Positions 11,310 through 24,180 are shown, numbered from the stretch's first letter. The stretch: 64,000 nt of DNA from Erodium maritimum (GCA_963921825.1 OY997588.1:58102803-58166802), one strand, 5' to 3'. Numbers and translations: made by a program. Notes: a model not told the origin generated them from the letters alone.

Positions 11310-11971
11310 TTGGGTTTTTGCGTTTAAATCATATGTGAAATTAGAGCTATTACTGATGTGTTTCTGTACATGTTTATGATGATCAATATTTCCACTATTT
11401 GATTGGTTTTTTACATATTTGTTGTTGGACAAAAATCCTAACCGCAAATTGAATGAACTTGTGGATGCGTTGGTCATAACAATATATGTTATTGCTTGTT
11501 CTTAAGCCGTGCATAGTATTGTGTTCCATAATGATGTATAACATTAATTTGCGTGTTCTGGTATAATTGGGAGTGTTTTTGTGATTGATCATCAATATGG
11601 CATTATAAATAAAAGAAACATGTTGGATGATTCTTGTGGTCTCAGTAAAGGGGCAAATACATGCTTACGTACTTATTTTTATTCTTATCATATGATGTAT
11701 GATAGTACATATATGTATGCATGTTGTCACATGAAATTGTTAATTGTTAACTAGTGTTCATATATGCCTAGCATGATATTGGTTGATAACATGTTGCCTA
11801 CACTGTATATTGTAATCATGTGTGAGACATGTATGTTTTTTTTTTCATATGATGAAAAGTTGTATTGAAACTTTTTAATTGAGTTTTTTAGAATTATTGA
11901 GTTTTAATTGATAAAATATGAGATATTTTGTCATCGGCTTTTTCATCCAAATAGATAAATAATTGTTATTC

Positions 11972-12450
11972 GTTTACAAGGAACGACCTGACTACCAGGA
12001 GACTTGTAGTTCGGAATAATTATTTTTATTTTTGTTTACAAGGAACGACCTGACTACCAGGGGACTTGTAGTTCAAAGATAAATATATATTTTTCCTCTT
12101 ATTTGCATACGATGCAGGTACATAGAAATTATTTAATGTTAGTACTTATAGTCTGGAGTACCCAGAGGGTATAACTTTAATTAATTTTCAAGAGGAAGTA
12201 ATTTTGTCTATTGCATGTGATGCGTGAGTGAAGAAGAAATTATTTGATGTTACACTTATAGTCTGGACTACCCAGAGGGTGTAATATTAACTGATTTTAT
12301 GTCACTAGGATGGATAAACTCAAATATACTAATAGGACTGACCTGACAACCAGGTGACTATGTAGTATATAGCCTGTCGTGGTTTTATGTGATAAAATCA
12401 AGAAAAACTTTAATTATGTGTGAGAAACGACTTGACAACCAAGGGGCTCA
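11972..12450 (+). repeat. Repeated leader motif array upstream of copia E gag
   Basis: Six related units lie between primer site and gag. Two nearly identical 41-bp units start GTTTACAAGGAACGACCTGA at 11972 and 12034. Two units with TATAGTCTGG and CCCAGAGGGT lie at 12144 and 12254. Two shorter variants of CTGACAACCAGG lie at 12336 and 12427. Spacing is 62-110 bp. The region is untranslated. A packaging, dimerisation or translation-control role is possible but unproven. Confidence 0.75.
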
Positions 12451-12548
12451 TTCATGTTTTAAAGTTTGTATTATCATTTTGATGAATCGTATGTCTTAAT
12501 GATGTATGTTTGTGCTATTGTTGTTTTTCTTTACAGTAACTTTCTGAA

Positions 12549-15500
12549 ATGGCTACTATCTCACTGCGTGGCATACTTGATTCTAACAAATTGTCTGGTA
12601 ACAATTTTGATGACTGGTACCGGAACTTGAGAATTGTTCTCATGCATGAAAAACTTATCGATGTGATCGATAACCCCATGATGGAAGCTCCCGCTGAGGG
12701 AGTGACTGATGTAGTTGCATTAGATGCATATTCGAAGTACCAGGAAAGAAGTACTACTACTCAGTGCATCATTTTGGCTTCCATGAGTCCTGATCTTCAG
12801 AGGCAACATGAGACTATGAATCCACCACAGATCATAGAGCATCTTAAGAAGATGTATCGGTCTCAGAGTAGGACTGCAAGATATCAGATATCTAAGTCCT
12901 TGTTCAAATCTGAACTGAAACCCAAGGAACCAGTTCGCACCCATGTTCTAAAGATGGTTGATCTTGTAGAACGGCTTCAGAAGCAAGGCTGCACACTTGG
13001 TAAGGAGTTATCACAGGATTTGATCTTGCAATCTCTTGATGACCCTTTTTCACCGTTCATTGTTAATTATAACATGAACAAGATGGATTGTGATCTTCAT
13101 GAATTGCTCAATTTGTTGATCGATTTTGAGAATCAAATCACATCTGGGAAGGTGAAAGTGTCGGGATCTGTGAATCTGATCGGTAGCTCTTCTAAGGGCA
13201 AGTGGAAAAATGTGAGGAAATCTAAGAAAAATCCACTTGGGCCAAAGAATTGTGTTTTGAACAAATTCAAGAAAATGAAGTTGAGCACTGGTCAAGAGGA
13301 TGCTGAATGTTTCTTCTGCAAGAAGAAAGGACATTGAAGGAGGAATTGTTAAGAGTATTTGGCTACTCTGAAGGACAAGAGACAAGGTAAGGCATTAATG
13401 AAAAATGTTTTCATGATTACTTTGACATCTATTGATGCTTCGAAATGGGTATTGGATACCGGAAGTGGTTTTAACATCTGCAATATGTTGCAGGGGCTAA
13501 AAATCAATAGGGTGTTGAAGAAAGGAGAGGTCAACATACAAGTTGGAAATAAAGCAAGTGTTGCTGCCCTGGCCGTAGGGACTATGACTCTTGTAATGCC
13601 TATTGGAAAGACTTTATTGTTGGAGGATTATTATTACATTCCTACGTTTCTTTCAAACATAATTTCTGTTTCATATTTGGTTGAACATGGATTTCGTTTG
13701 GATATTCGTGGTAATCATTGTTCTATATTTCATGGTGATGAATTATATGTCAATGTTTACAAACAATATGGTCTTTATGTCTTGCCTGAATTAGTTACTT
13801 GTCCTGCTATGACTATTTCTGGCCGAAAGAGGAAGAGAAATAATCAAGTAAATCAAAGTTACCTTTGGCACTGTAGACTTGGTCATATCGGTGAGAAAAG
13901 AATAAACAAGTTGCATAAGACGGGGTGTCTTGGGCTGTATGATTATGAATCATACGATACTTGTGAATCTTGTCTCATTGGAAAAATGACAAAATCTCCT
14001 TTTAATGGAACTGGAGAAAGAGCCAGTGAACTTTTGGGACTCATACATAGTGATGTGTGTGGACCAATGAAAGTTCAAGCAAAAGATGGATATTCTTACT
14101 TTATCACCTTCACTGACGATATGTCGAGATATGGTTTCGTATATCTCATGAGACATAAGTCGGAATCTTTTGAAATGTTCAAAAGGTTTAGAAGTGAAGT
14201 TGAGAAACAAACCGGTAAGAATATCAAGGCACTGAGATCTGACCGTGGGGGTGAGTATCTCACAGATGATTTTATTGATTATTTATCACAAGATGAAATC
14301 TTATCACAATGGACTCCTCCTAGGACACCACAACACAACGGTGTTTCTGAGAGGCGAAATCGTACCTTATTAGATATGGTACGATCGATGATGGGGTTCA
14401 CAGATCTTCCTATCTTCCTATGGGGATATGCTTTAGAAGCTGCCGCATATTTGTTAAATAAGGTTCCCACTAAGGCAGTTGCTGAAACACCATATGAGAT
14501 ATGGAAAGGACGGAAAGCCAGCCTTAAACATCTAAGGGTTTGGGGTTGTCCAGCCTATGTTAAGCGACTGCAATCAGACAAGCTTGAGGCTAAGTCTACC
14601 AAATGCAGATTTGTTGGTTATCCCAAGGAGACTATGGGATACTATTTCTACCATCCTTATGAACACTAAGTGGTTGTGGCTAGGAACGCGACCTTTTTAG
14701 AAATGGAGTTCCTAGATGCTGGAAAAACTGGAGTAGAAATAGATCTTGATGAAATACAAGATACCAATGAGTCAGCACCGACTCAAGAGCATGAGATGCA
14801 TATTGAGCAACCTTTTCTTGATGTCTTACAGTTGCCACTGAGGATTCCAACCTCAAACGTTGAGGTAAATGATTTGGTTAATGAACCAGTTCAGGAACAA
14901 GGGCAACAACAGAATAAAGAAGTACAAGAGCCTCCTAGAAGATCAATTAGAGAACGTCGTGCACCAAATAGGATGAATCTATTAGTGTGCAGTAATGAGG
15001 ATAATCATATTGATGATGACCTTGTTATTGAAGACGATCCTAAGTGTTATCAAGAGGCGATGGCTAGTCCAGACCATGAGAAATGGCTTGATGCCATGGA
15101 ATCCGAAATGGAGTCAATGAAAATCAATAAGGTGTGGACTTTAGTTGATGACTCTAATGACTTAAAACCTATTGGGTGTAAATGGGTTTTTAAGAGAAAG
15201 ATTGGAGCGGATGGTAAGGTTGAGACCTTTAAAGCCCGTCTGGATGCTAAGGGTTATAATCAAAAGGAAGGTATTGATTATGAAGAAACGTTCTCCCCTG
15301 TTGCAATGCTCAAATCTGTTCGGATTTTGCTAGCTATAGCTGCATACTATGATTATGAGATTTGGCAAATGGATGTGAAAACGGCTTTCCTTAATGGTGA
15401 GCTCAAGGATGATGTCTATATGACTCAACCTGAAGGTTTCACATTGTCATCTGCTCCTAATAAAGTATGTAAGCTACAACGATCCATTTATGGATTAAAG

Positions 15501-16607
15501 CAAGTTTCTCGTAGTTGGAACATTCGGTTTTACACAACAATCGAAAAGTTCGATTTTGTGCGTTGTGAAGAGGAGCCATGTGTGTACAAAAAGGTTAGTG
15601 GGAGCATAGTTATTTTCCTATTGTTGTATGTAGATGACATATTGCTAATAGGAAATGATGTGTCAGCCATGCAAGAAACAAAGGTTTGGCTATCTGAAAA
15701 CTTCTCCATGAAAGATATGGGAGAAGCAACTTATATTCTTAGAATAAAGGTCTATAGAGATAGATCAAGGAAGTTGCTTGGAATCTCCCAATCTACGTAC
15801 ATTGATACTATCTTAAGGAAGTATCACATGGATAATTCCAAAAGGGGTTACTTACCTATTGGAACTGAAGTTTCTCTTTCTAGGGATGATAGTCCTAAGA
15901 CCCTAGAGGAAAGAGAACGCATGAGTAGAATCCCATATGCTAACGCAGTGGGAGCTATCATGTATACCATGACATGTCCAAGACCGGATGTTGCCTATGC
16001 GCTAGGAGTAGCAAGTAGGTACCAAGGGAATCCGAGTGAGGCACATTGGAAAGTTGTCAAAACTATTCTTAAGTACTTGAGAAGAACTAAAGACCAATTC
16101 CTCATATATGGAGAGACTGAGCTTAAATTGTTAGGCCATACCGATGCAAGTTTTGCATCAGATAAGGATGATAGCAGATCTACTTCTGGTTATGTCTTTA
16201 CCTTGAATGGTGGAGCAGTGAGTTGGAAGAGTTCCAAACAAGCTACAATAGCTGATTCAGTAACCGAAGCAGAATACATAGCGGCATGTGACGCTGCTAA
16301 GGAAGCTGTATGGATAAGGAAGTTCTTAACTGAGCTTGGTGTGGTTCCTTTAGCGAAGGAAAGTGTTCCTTTATTTTGTGACAACACGGGAGCTATTGCA
16401 CAAGCCAAAGAGCCGAGAGCACATCAGAAATCCAAACACGTTCTTCGGAAGTTTCATCTAATTAGAGAAATAGTTGAACGAGGAGACGTTCAAATTCTGA
16501 AGGTAGAAGGAAAAAAGAACGTTGCAGATCCTTTCACTAAAGCACTTGGTTCAAAGGAGTTTGACAAGCATAAGTGGAATATAGGATTGAGGTTCATGAA
16601 TGGTTGA
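12549..16607 (+). pseudogene. Copia E gag-pol polyprotein with two nonsense codons
   Basis: One frame of about 1352 residues, usual for plant copia. Gag is at residues 1-270 and ends in a CCHC zinc knuckle (CFFC ... GH). Protease has DTGSG near residue 303. Integrase has a zinc-binding HCRLGH ... CESC region near 440-475 and a catalytic triad (SDVCG about 500, SDRGGEY about 563, SERRN about 600). Reverse transcriptase carries KTAFLNG and the catalytic YVDD near 1026. RNase H begins with TDASFAS near 1198, with TEAEY after it. TGA at 13335-13337 falls inside the zinc knuckle where Trp is usual. TAA at 14667-14669 falls just after the integrase C-terminal region. All motifs are otherwise intact and there is no frameshift. 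The start is the first ATG after the leader and gives the expected gag N terminus. The copy is recently dead unless stops are read through; its RNA may still be mobilised in trans. Confidence 0.96.
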
Positions 16608-17730
16608 CTTTAGATTAAATGCTAATCTTTATGCAACATTATTATTAGCACATTTTTGAACTATGGATTGTGGTTAATTAAGAATTAATGCAATGTTTTA
16701 TTGTTATCATATATGAATATTTATTGATATTGTGATATGATAAGTCCTTGATTAAACTGTTATACTTGTCATCATAATGGGGATTATGATAATGAGAGTC
16801 AAGTATTATAGAGTTTTATCTAAAAGTGTTCTTGGTCATAGGATCATCCTACTGGGACTAAGGTGATCCGGATAGACCAATATATGTATAACAGTACTCA
16901 TTGGATGAGTATTAATGGATCTCATTCATTAAGTTATAATATAGATGATGCATATAGTGGATATGATCATTGAACTGACCAAACGTGAGATTTCCAAATG
17001 GTTGATTTTACCTATACTATCAATGTGGAAATTTTCTTAAGGAGCAAATGCATATTGTTTTGTCCTTTGACCTGAGATCACCATAGTGGTTAATAGAATG
17101 CTTGTTATACTTTGATAGCAAACACCTAGTGTGTAAAAATGCTAGTTGAAAGGTCATTGGGTATAATTGAGTACCTATATAATCAATGGCGAGTCAAGAG
17201 GGGATCCATCAACTCAAGGTAATGAGTTTGAACTCTATGTTGTTGTGAATCTTATGGTTGGAAAAGATCCTTGGCCAAGGTAGAAGAATGATTTAAGAAA
17301 GGAGTTTCTTCAAGTCATTCAACAACCAGTAACGATCAACATGAAACATAGTGGTTATCTATTAGGGTTTGACAGTCAAACCATACCCTAGGATAATCCG
17401 GAGTTGGAAAGATGGAAGGAAAACGATGCATCGTCCTTAAACCAGGTTCGTCTTTATTGGATATTGATATTCACGCTATCCGGCCGTCGAGGAGTGTTGT
17501 TAGACGCCAACCTCGATTAGTAGTTAATGAGCTTAATTACTACCGGTTTAGCGTTGAACCTATGTGGTCACACACTTACGGGTGACGTTTGATGTTTAAG
17601 ATCGTTTAATTTATTATGAGATGATTTATTGAAATGATCTAGATGACATATTTGTTATACCTTCTGCTAACACAGAAATGTAATAAATATTGGAGTTCTT
17701 GACAGATTGGATCTAGGTCAAGTGGGAGAT
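16608..17730 (+). other. Copia E 3' noncoding region and polypurine tract
   Basis: About 1.1 kb without coding potential separates the RNase H stop from the 3' LTR. It ends in the polypurine tract AGTGGGAGAT (17721-17730), the plus-strand primer. The region is long for a copia element. No extra ORF is evident. Confidence 0.8.
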
Positions 17731-18117
17731 TGTTGGGTTTGCCCTAGGCCCAATCGGGTTTCAAGCCCAATTGCGTCTTGGACCCAATAATTAGAAGTAT
17801 ATAAATAGATAATTAGGGTTAAGAGAGATCATTATCATAATATTCTCTGCAGCCAATTTTTATATATTCTCTCCCAAACAACCAAAAGAAGAATCGTTCT
17901 TCTCCATAGCCGTCTCAATCGTTGAAAGCATCAAAGATCGTTACTCGGTGTGGATACACTAGAGGCTTCGTAGTTTCAGAGCTATATCGGTTTTGCTCTA
18001 CATATCAAGTAAGTAAACCTTTTATTGTTTTAACATTGATTCAAATGCAAATAGATCGTTTTGGATCGAATCATTTTATTCCGCTGCGAACATATGATGT
18101 TTGTTTTCGATCCTTCA
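17731..18117 (+). repeat. Copia E 3' LTR
   Basis: 387 bp. It aligns end to end with 10911-11294: four substitutions (in the GCCA(C/A)TTTTT, CATAGC(T/C)GTC, TTTC(G/A)GAGC and GAATC(C/A)TTTT contexts) and an extra ATG in CATATGATGTTTG. The target duplication ACTAG follows. Confidence 0.95.
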
Positions 18118-19297
18118 ACTAGAACCGTCACTGACGGTGTTTGGATGCCATAAGGGCCAACAAGAAAAACGAGTGCGGTCCTTCTCTGAAAATTGTCGCA
18201 GCAGTAATGGCCAAGGATTTCTCCAGTACTAGTGGAAGGCACAACAACATCTACGGACACCTTCCAGGGCCAGTTCCGATGCCCAACCAGAGTATCATTC
18301 CTCCCGGTTGGGGTGCTTCCCCGCCCGAGTATCTCCTGTCGCAGCCCTCTTCAGTGCTCCAGATGTCACATGCACCCCACATCCATGGCTTAGCTGCCTA
18401 CCAAGGTAGGGAACATGTCTATCGGAAACTGATGGAGCCTTCCCCGCAAAAGTGGAGAAGGGTCAGAATAGTCGTGAACAGGCATGGGGCGGGAGGCCGC
18501 GGTACCTGAGAATAACAGCTCCCCACCTCGCACCCGACCACAGTTATAGTGGAGAGTCTGTGTGGATGAGGTCACCACCGTCCTTCTCACTGAACAAGAG
18601 GTGGCAGGGAAAAAGTGTTGAGTTGGACTAGACACCCTAGTGACTGTGGAGACGGTCGAGAATGCCTCCAGAACAACCACAAAGTATGAGACCATGACCA
18701 AGGGCGGCTGAAGCGTGATCAGGAGAGCCCGAGGCTTGGGCAGCGGAACTCTCGAGGGCCGCATAAGTGCAACCCTAGAACGTGCGTTGCTCAGGGCTAG
18801 AGCAAGGTCATGGTAGGGGCGAGAGACCAACAAACTAGGTTTGAAATAGCTGGGGGGAGAAGTAAACGCACGTCGACGCGGCCATCCCCGCTGTGGTGTC
18901 GAGACCTACGAGGGATGCCGGGTTCCCATGGACACTGGAAACAATGTCGACGAGACATCGGGGGCACTATTTTGGTCGGGACGAGAGAGAAGGAAGCTGG
19001 GTGTGGCCACGTCCTTTCCCATAGTTGAGTCTTATCCCCCACACTAGGCGCGGTATGCGAGGGAGACGACCAGATGGGACGTAAGAGCAAGGGAGCAGTG
19101 AGGTCAACAAAACCAACAGTACCAGATGGCGGCACGGCAGTGGCGTATCGGCGACGGTTACAGGGGGGAGCACCATAACGACATAGGCGACTAGGGTTAG
19201 AGAGAGTTTCCCTACACCGAGAGGGAGTCCAGGTTAATTGTTGGTTTGATTTTCTTTTAGGTGTGTGGTTGTTGTTTGACTTGATATGTGTAAATTC

Positions 19298-20927
19298 TTT
19301 TTTAAAACATAAAGTGCAATATTTTATTAGTACGAAATAAGAGTCATTATAAATATTATGGTCTCAAAAGGTCCTTGATCAGCAAATTCTGAGAGAAATT
19401 GATCATAATCATAGACGATTTTTAAAAGACAAGAAATTATAATAAATTGAAAATAAATAAAGAGAACTACTCAAGATGGTGCTTAAATGCTGCTTTATTC
19501 CTTTTGGGATGACTCTTTTTGTCGTAAGGAGTGCGATCGAACCTATACTAAACAGTAGTAATGGGAGGATGGGTTTGCATTATGGACCCCTCCCAAACAA
19601 AGTCCCTGAAGCCTCAAGCTTCTAACATTCCTTCAAGCGAGGTTACTTACCAACTCTCGCATGATCTTCACGGGTTCTTCAACCGACCCCTCTTCTTTCT
19701 TATTGTCATAGATGGGACAATCCATGAAGGTCTGGTGGACCCAGTCGCCGAGCTATGACCTTCGTCCATGGGAGGAACCTCATACTCCCTAATACCCAAC
19801 TCCCCCATCTGAATGTTAGTTAGAGTGTTCGTGGTTACAATTAATATAGCGTTTGGGGTCTACTGGGGAAAGCCTAGAGGACTCACCAGTCCCACACCTT
19901 CCATATCCCACTTATTGGCATAAGACTGGCCAAGCTTTTCCGATTTCAATTCCATGAGGGATTTATCAAACCTAGGTATACCTGGCATCTCCCTATCACA
20001 GTCTCGTACCGCATGACCAATTCGACTGCAATAGTAGCAGAAGGTGGGCAGCTTTTCATAGCTCAGGGTTACCTGAATCGGTTCAGGGAATTCTTGAACG
20101 ACATGACCATTTTCCAATGCAGGGGACGGTAGAGCTCCATTAAAAATCGAATCTTCATCATCCCTCCCTAGAAAGAGCCTCATTGGCCAGACGGAACATC
20201 CACACACTCCCCATAGTAGCTCCAATGACTTCTCAATAGCTTTCGTCCGAACCAACTGTACGAGGCCCCTTGAATGCACCGATAGTTAAAGCTGATCTAG
20301 GTTAGGGAGATCCATTTCCATTGGATCGACAATCTCCCTTAGTATCAACGGATACCCTTCGAAACACCACGGTTCGTTCTTACGAACCCAAACCCTTGCC
20401 TCTTGGGTTTCGATGCAAAAGGCATAGACAATCGATTCTAGGTCTTTAACCACCAGACCTGAAGCCAATTGTCCTAATGCCCGCGTGATGATCTTTAGCA
20501 TGAAGACCTTCCAAGGTGGCTTTGGTGCCAAGAGCTTTACCACCATGCCAAAGCGTTTGCCGACCAGGGCTGTTGGATCCACCAGAGTGAAAGGGACTAC
20601 GATCTCCATCTTCTCGTCTTTTGTGATGGAGTAGGATGAGAACCTTGCCTAGAGGGTCACCATTAATGGCAGTGCAGCTCGTGGTGGAGTTGTGTTAAGG
20701 TAGTGGAAACCCTAATCGGGTTTGGAGGAGTCCCGAAGACCCGATGCTGCTCGTCCGTGACCCGAGAGTCTTCTGTCACCAGGGATTCAGGACCATCCTT
20801 GGGCGATAGCTGGTTATCCGCTAGCGGTTGAATGAGAGAGGGAACCTTAGACGGGCATCCCTATTTCGGTTTAGTTGGCATAGACTACGGTAAGGAGAGA
20901 CATGGGGAGGAGACTACCAGCACATAC
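19298..20927 (-). mobile_element. LINE fragment with DUF4283/CCHC ORF1, no ORF2
   Basis: On the reverse strand the unit ends in a short A-run (about 19298-19303) preceded by AATATTGCACTTTATG-type tail sequence. It contains ORF1 (19860-20609) but no endonuclease or reverse transcriptase before the tail. Its 5' side meets the solo LTR at 20928, and I could not find the matching target duplication. The region 20610-20890 reads as degraded ORF1 leader with several stops. Confidence 0.6.
19860..20609 (-). pseudogene. LINE ORF1: DUF4283 domain plus CCHC zinc knuckle
   Basis: One frame of about 250 codons, broken by a TAA at 20286-20288. The N-terminal half fits DUF4283 (PPWKVFMLKII ... VVKDLESIVYAF ... 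EARVWVRKNEPWCFEGYPLIL). The second half has a CCHC knuckle, CYYCSRIGHAVRDC, with spacing C-x2-C-x4-H-x4-C. In plant L1-type LINEs this architecture is the nucleic-acid-binding ORF1 protein that coats LINE RNA. The domain seems to extend upstream of the ATG at 20609 (ARFSSYSITKDEK), so the annotated start is internal to the ancestral protein. ORF2 is absent downstream. Non-functional. Confidence 0.8.
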
Positions 20928-22614
20928 TGTTGGGTCTCGAGGTATGGTTGGAAATGAACCAACTCGCAGCGGAAAATCAATGAAAACCAAGAGACGATTA
21001 AACCATGAAACAACTAACAAAGAATGGATTCACAAGAGAAAAATTCAGCACTATTTCTTACCAAAACAAGAACACCGGTTAACGGATTATTGGCTTGAGT
21101 CTCCAAGACGCCTACGTATCCACATGGGAATCAAAGCCACGTAGTTCTTCTCTTTGAGGACTCAAGAACACAAAAATGGAGGTGGGAACTTGCCAAACCC
21201 GAAATTGCAAGGGAAGGGGGAGAAAAGTTGTGTTTCCTATTCTTGTCTAGTGTTTGTTATGTTGAAAAAAGATGACTTAAACATAACAAAACCCATACTT
21301 GTCCAACTAAAGGCATGGGACAAGTATGGTGTCAAGTAAGGTGTAAATAGGACAAAGTATGGCTAGACAAGATTGGGTTAGGTGGTGAATCACCAACACC
21401 TTAATCCTTGTCTTCCTTACTTAGTACTAATTAATCAAGACTTAATTAATTAGTTCCATGGGCCTTGGTTGCATGGGCCTTTCATGGGCCTCTTGGAACA
21501 TGGCCCGTGGCCATTTCCAACAAGGTCTCGTGATTTGCTCATCGCCTCCAAGCCTTCCATACCGGAAATGTCCAACATTATCCGACGCGATCAATCCCAA
21601 GACTCCAAGCCTTGTCTTGATCCGTAAAGTCCTATTCACTTACGGGCACATGACTCAAAACCCAGTTTTGATCATGTCCCGAGACAACTCCCTTTTGGCC
21701 ATTCTCCATAAATGTGTCAATGAGTTTCATCCTCCGGTGTGACCCTTAGGTTTATGCATGTCAATAGATCAACGTAAAATCCCATTTTACTTGATCCTAT
21801 TTAAGTGGCAACTAACGAGACTTTAGTATTGCCTGACACTGCATAACGAATCGACCCTGTCGATTCTAACCTTTCCGTCATCCCTGTCATTATCCTTTTA
21901 TCTCCGATATCCTGATTGAGATAAGGCATAGAGCCGTCATCCTTATTATTCTCAATCACTGTTCCTTGATATGTGAGATGACTGAAGATATGATACCCAG
22001 TATCATGTGCATGGCCATGCTATTCTTTCAGTCATTCTCGATCAAGCGGCCGAGAACCGATATCTTTCTCATACCTCAGTATGAGGGATAAATCCCTTAG
22101 CCGTCTTTCGTGTCACTCATGTAGCCCGTCCCCAAGCCAATCCTGGCCGTTATGGAAACCCTGTTACGGACAACGTTAGGCTCAGGTCAAACTCAGTTGT
22201 TGACTACATAGCGATCACAAAGACTCCTTGGTCTAAGGATACATGACAAGCTACGACACTGAATATGTTCATGACTTAATCTATGGAACATATTCAGGGC
22301 GGGTCGTCCAATATCATGTCCCACATGATATCTATGATCAGACTCCGGAATCCCATTCCAATGACTAACAGAACGTAAGCCATAAAGAGTCATCTTTCAT
22401 ACTAGTCGCTTCTAGTGAAGCTTTGTTGACTAGGGACCCATCGAGTGTGATCTATCTCGATCTATGGTTCTATTCACATGGTGGGCATAGATCAGAGCAC
22501 ACATCGATATATTACTCCAACACATAAGTAATATAAAGCCGCTTTAATTTTATTGCTAACGATGATATATACATTTGGACATTTATGATTGAACTACGGG
22601 CACTAACACTAACA
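20928..22614 (-). mobile_element. Copia solo LTR, family F, second copy
   Basis: An exact target duplication CATAC (20923-20927 and 22615-22619) brackets 1687 bp running TGTTGGGTCTCG ... CTAACA on the + strand. It matches 4890-6646 and 46607-48642, all on the reverse strand. No internal sequence remains. Apparent frames within it are noncoding. Confidence 0.92.
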
Positions 22615-22619
22615 CATAC

Positions 22620-23689
22620 TACTTCATGGATGTTGATCAATCGAATTGACCAGTGCCGAAATTAACAAAGAAGGAGAGGGTTTGGGGTTCCTCTTCTATC
22701 GAGTTTTAATCAGACGGACAAGCTCAAAGGAAGGACATGAGGGTATGAGAAGACTAGGTTTATTGGTGACCACTATTAGTGAAAGGGTAGGCATGGTGAT
22801 TGTCATTGGTGGAGTGGACGGCGGTGCAGGTGCAGAGGGAATATGAGTAGTAGATATCAACAGGTGGTTGGGGCTAGGTCTAGATAGATTATCTAGAGGA
22901 GGAGGCACACGAGAACGTGGAGATGGAACGCGTTATACGGGTAAACTTTGAAACATGATCTAAGTAAATTAAGTTAAAGTTTACGGGACAATTAGATAAA
23001 TAGTCCTTTGATGAAAATATGTTAAAGAGGTTAGTCTTACCATAAAAAAAATTATTTTGGTTGTCTAGCACTTTCTTTAAGTGATTTTTCACATTCCCAT
23101 CTTTACCTTTTATTATTATAATATTATATTTATTGCTAACAATTTCTTTTTTTTTCTTTTTTGTTCTTCTTCGTTCATTGTTGCGTTCGTTGTTGACCGT
23201 GAAACGATAAGCGACTCGGAGTGCATCTTCTGCTCTTCTTCTTCTTTTTGGGGCTACTGTACTACTAACTAAGCAAGAAGTGGAGTTATCGATTCATAGT
23301 GATGTATCGAAACCATATCATTGAACACTGAAACCCTAAATTCTAATTTCCAATTTCACTCGCCATCCTCACCTCACAATTTTCGGAAATATGTTTGTAT
23401 GTATGTGTAGATTGTGGTTAATATGAAGTTTGAATGTGATGAACAACATTGAAACGCAAACCGAAACAAATTATTGAATTGGAACTTCGTCTGCAAATTT
23501 CCGCAAAATTTTTGGGTGCTTGTAATAACTAGGTACTGGGAACAAATGAACTGATAATGGGGATGTGTAATAACCCAATACTAATAATAAATGAATTGGT
23601 ACTTGGGATTGGTAATAACCCATACTGGAAAGAAATGAACTGGTACTAGGGATTTCTATGTTGATGTTTTGTTTTGTTTTGTTTTAAAT
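22620..23689. other. Unassigned region with CACTA-like short repeats
   Basis: The first 300 bases carry a Pro/Ser-rich reverse-strand frame (22696-22908) with no domain I recognise. Bases 23520-23660 contain three or four imperfect copies of a motif built on AATAACCCAATACT and ATGAACTGGTACT. Similar GTACTGGG/CCCAGTAC motifs recur near 38550, 44080 and 45230-45900. Subterminal repeats of this style are typical of CACTA DNA transposons, but I see no CACTA terminus here. Confidence 0.35.
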
Positions 23690-24180
23690 TCGTGTAGGAA
23701 TTGGGCGAGTTGTAGTCCTTGCTTTTTGTTGTGGGGAATGCAAGATAGAGGAAGGAAAGTATACTTCGTTACCAAGTATAATGATGAAGTACATAGTTTT
23801 GTTGTTATTGATTTATTGGAGTTGTTAGTTGAAACATTGTATGAGAAGATTTAAGTGGACAAAAAACACATATAATTGAAAGTCGGTTACCATGTGTATA
23901 AGTTGCAAGATATTTCTTGTGCAGTTTTGAAGCCAATCCCGATAACAACTGATGTGAGTCTTGAGGCCTAGCATTTGTTATATGGAAAGGCCCACACCGA
24001 TCGTCCAAACATATTACATGTAGAGTTGACTAAGAAAGATACTCTTGGAGATAATATCTTTGATTGGAAATGTTGTCATCACCAAACCTAAAAGAACATA
24101 ACGGGAAGTGGTAGTGTTAATTTTATAATGGGTTTAGCGAGGAAAGACTCTATTGGTATTGGAGAAGCATCATCTCCTAC
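23690..24180 (+). pseudogene. Degraded gene remnant, possibly MuDR-like N terminus
   Basis: Frames with several stops read VYFVTKYNDEVHSF, DLLELLVETLYEKI, LKVGYHVYKL and PIPITTDVSLEA. The order (a short strand, a DLLELL..LY helix, LKVGY, then I..D) resembles the N-terminal PB1-like region of plant MuDR-type transposases. This is pattern memory, not an alignment. The remnant is cut off by element D at about 24196. Similar acidic coding texture on the same strand reappears at 32156-32220 and 33206-33411, after two insertions, and stops at 33411 where retroposon iii lies. I treat those pieces as probable continuation. Other possibilities are an unrelated hypothetical gene or another transposase family. 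Confidence 0.35.

Larger units (their letters stand above)
10911..18117 (+). mobile_element. Near-intact young Ty1/copia element E
   Basis: This is a complete element of 7207 bp: TSD ACTAG (10906-10910 and 18118-18122), LTRs beginning TGTTGGG and ending TTCA, primer site, 1.2-kb leader, one long gag-pol frame, about 1.1 kb of 3' noncoding sequence, and polypurine tract AGTGGGAGAT at 17721-17730. The LTRs differ by four substitutions and one 3-bp indel over about 384 bp, so insertion is recent. Only two in-frame nonsense codons interrupt gag-pol. It sits inside retroposon i. Confidence 0.96.
10780..19253 (-). mobile_element. LINE-derived retroposon (i), split by copia E
   Basis: The flanks carry a duplicated target: CTTTTAGGTGTGGTT at 10765-10779 and CTTTTAGGTGTGTGGTT at 19254-19270 (one 2-bp indel). 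On the reverse strand the element begins near 19253, has a CTCTCTCTAACCCTAG 5' leader, and runs to 18123. It resumes at 10905 after the copia insertion and ends in a short A-run at about 10781-10787, downstream of a TTTAATAA tail motif. Its own length is about 1.26 kb. It has no endonuclease or reverse transcriptase, and I recognise no protein in its Pro/Arg/Ser-rich reverse frames (18390-19135). Endonuclease-type TSDs plus A-tail indicate LINE-driven insertion. Confidence 0.65.

Noticed and set aside
13335-13337. Programmed stop-codon read-through between Gag and Pol in copia E
   Set aside because: The TGA lies inside the zinc knuckle, not between Gag and protease, and fits a simple Trp TGG to TGA mutation. 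A second stop at 14667 also argues for decay.
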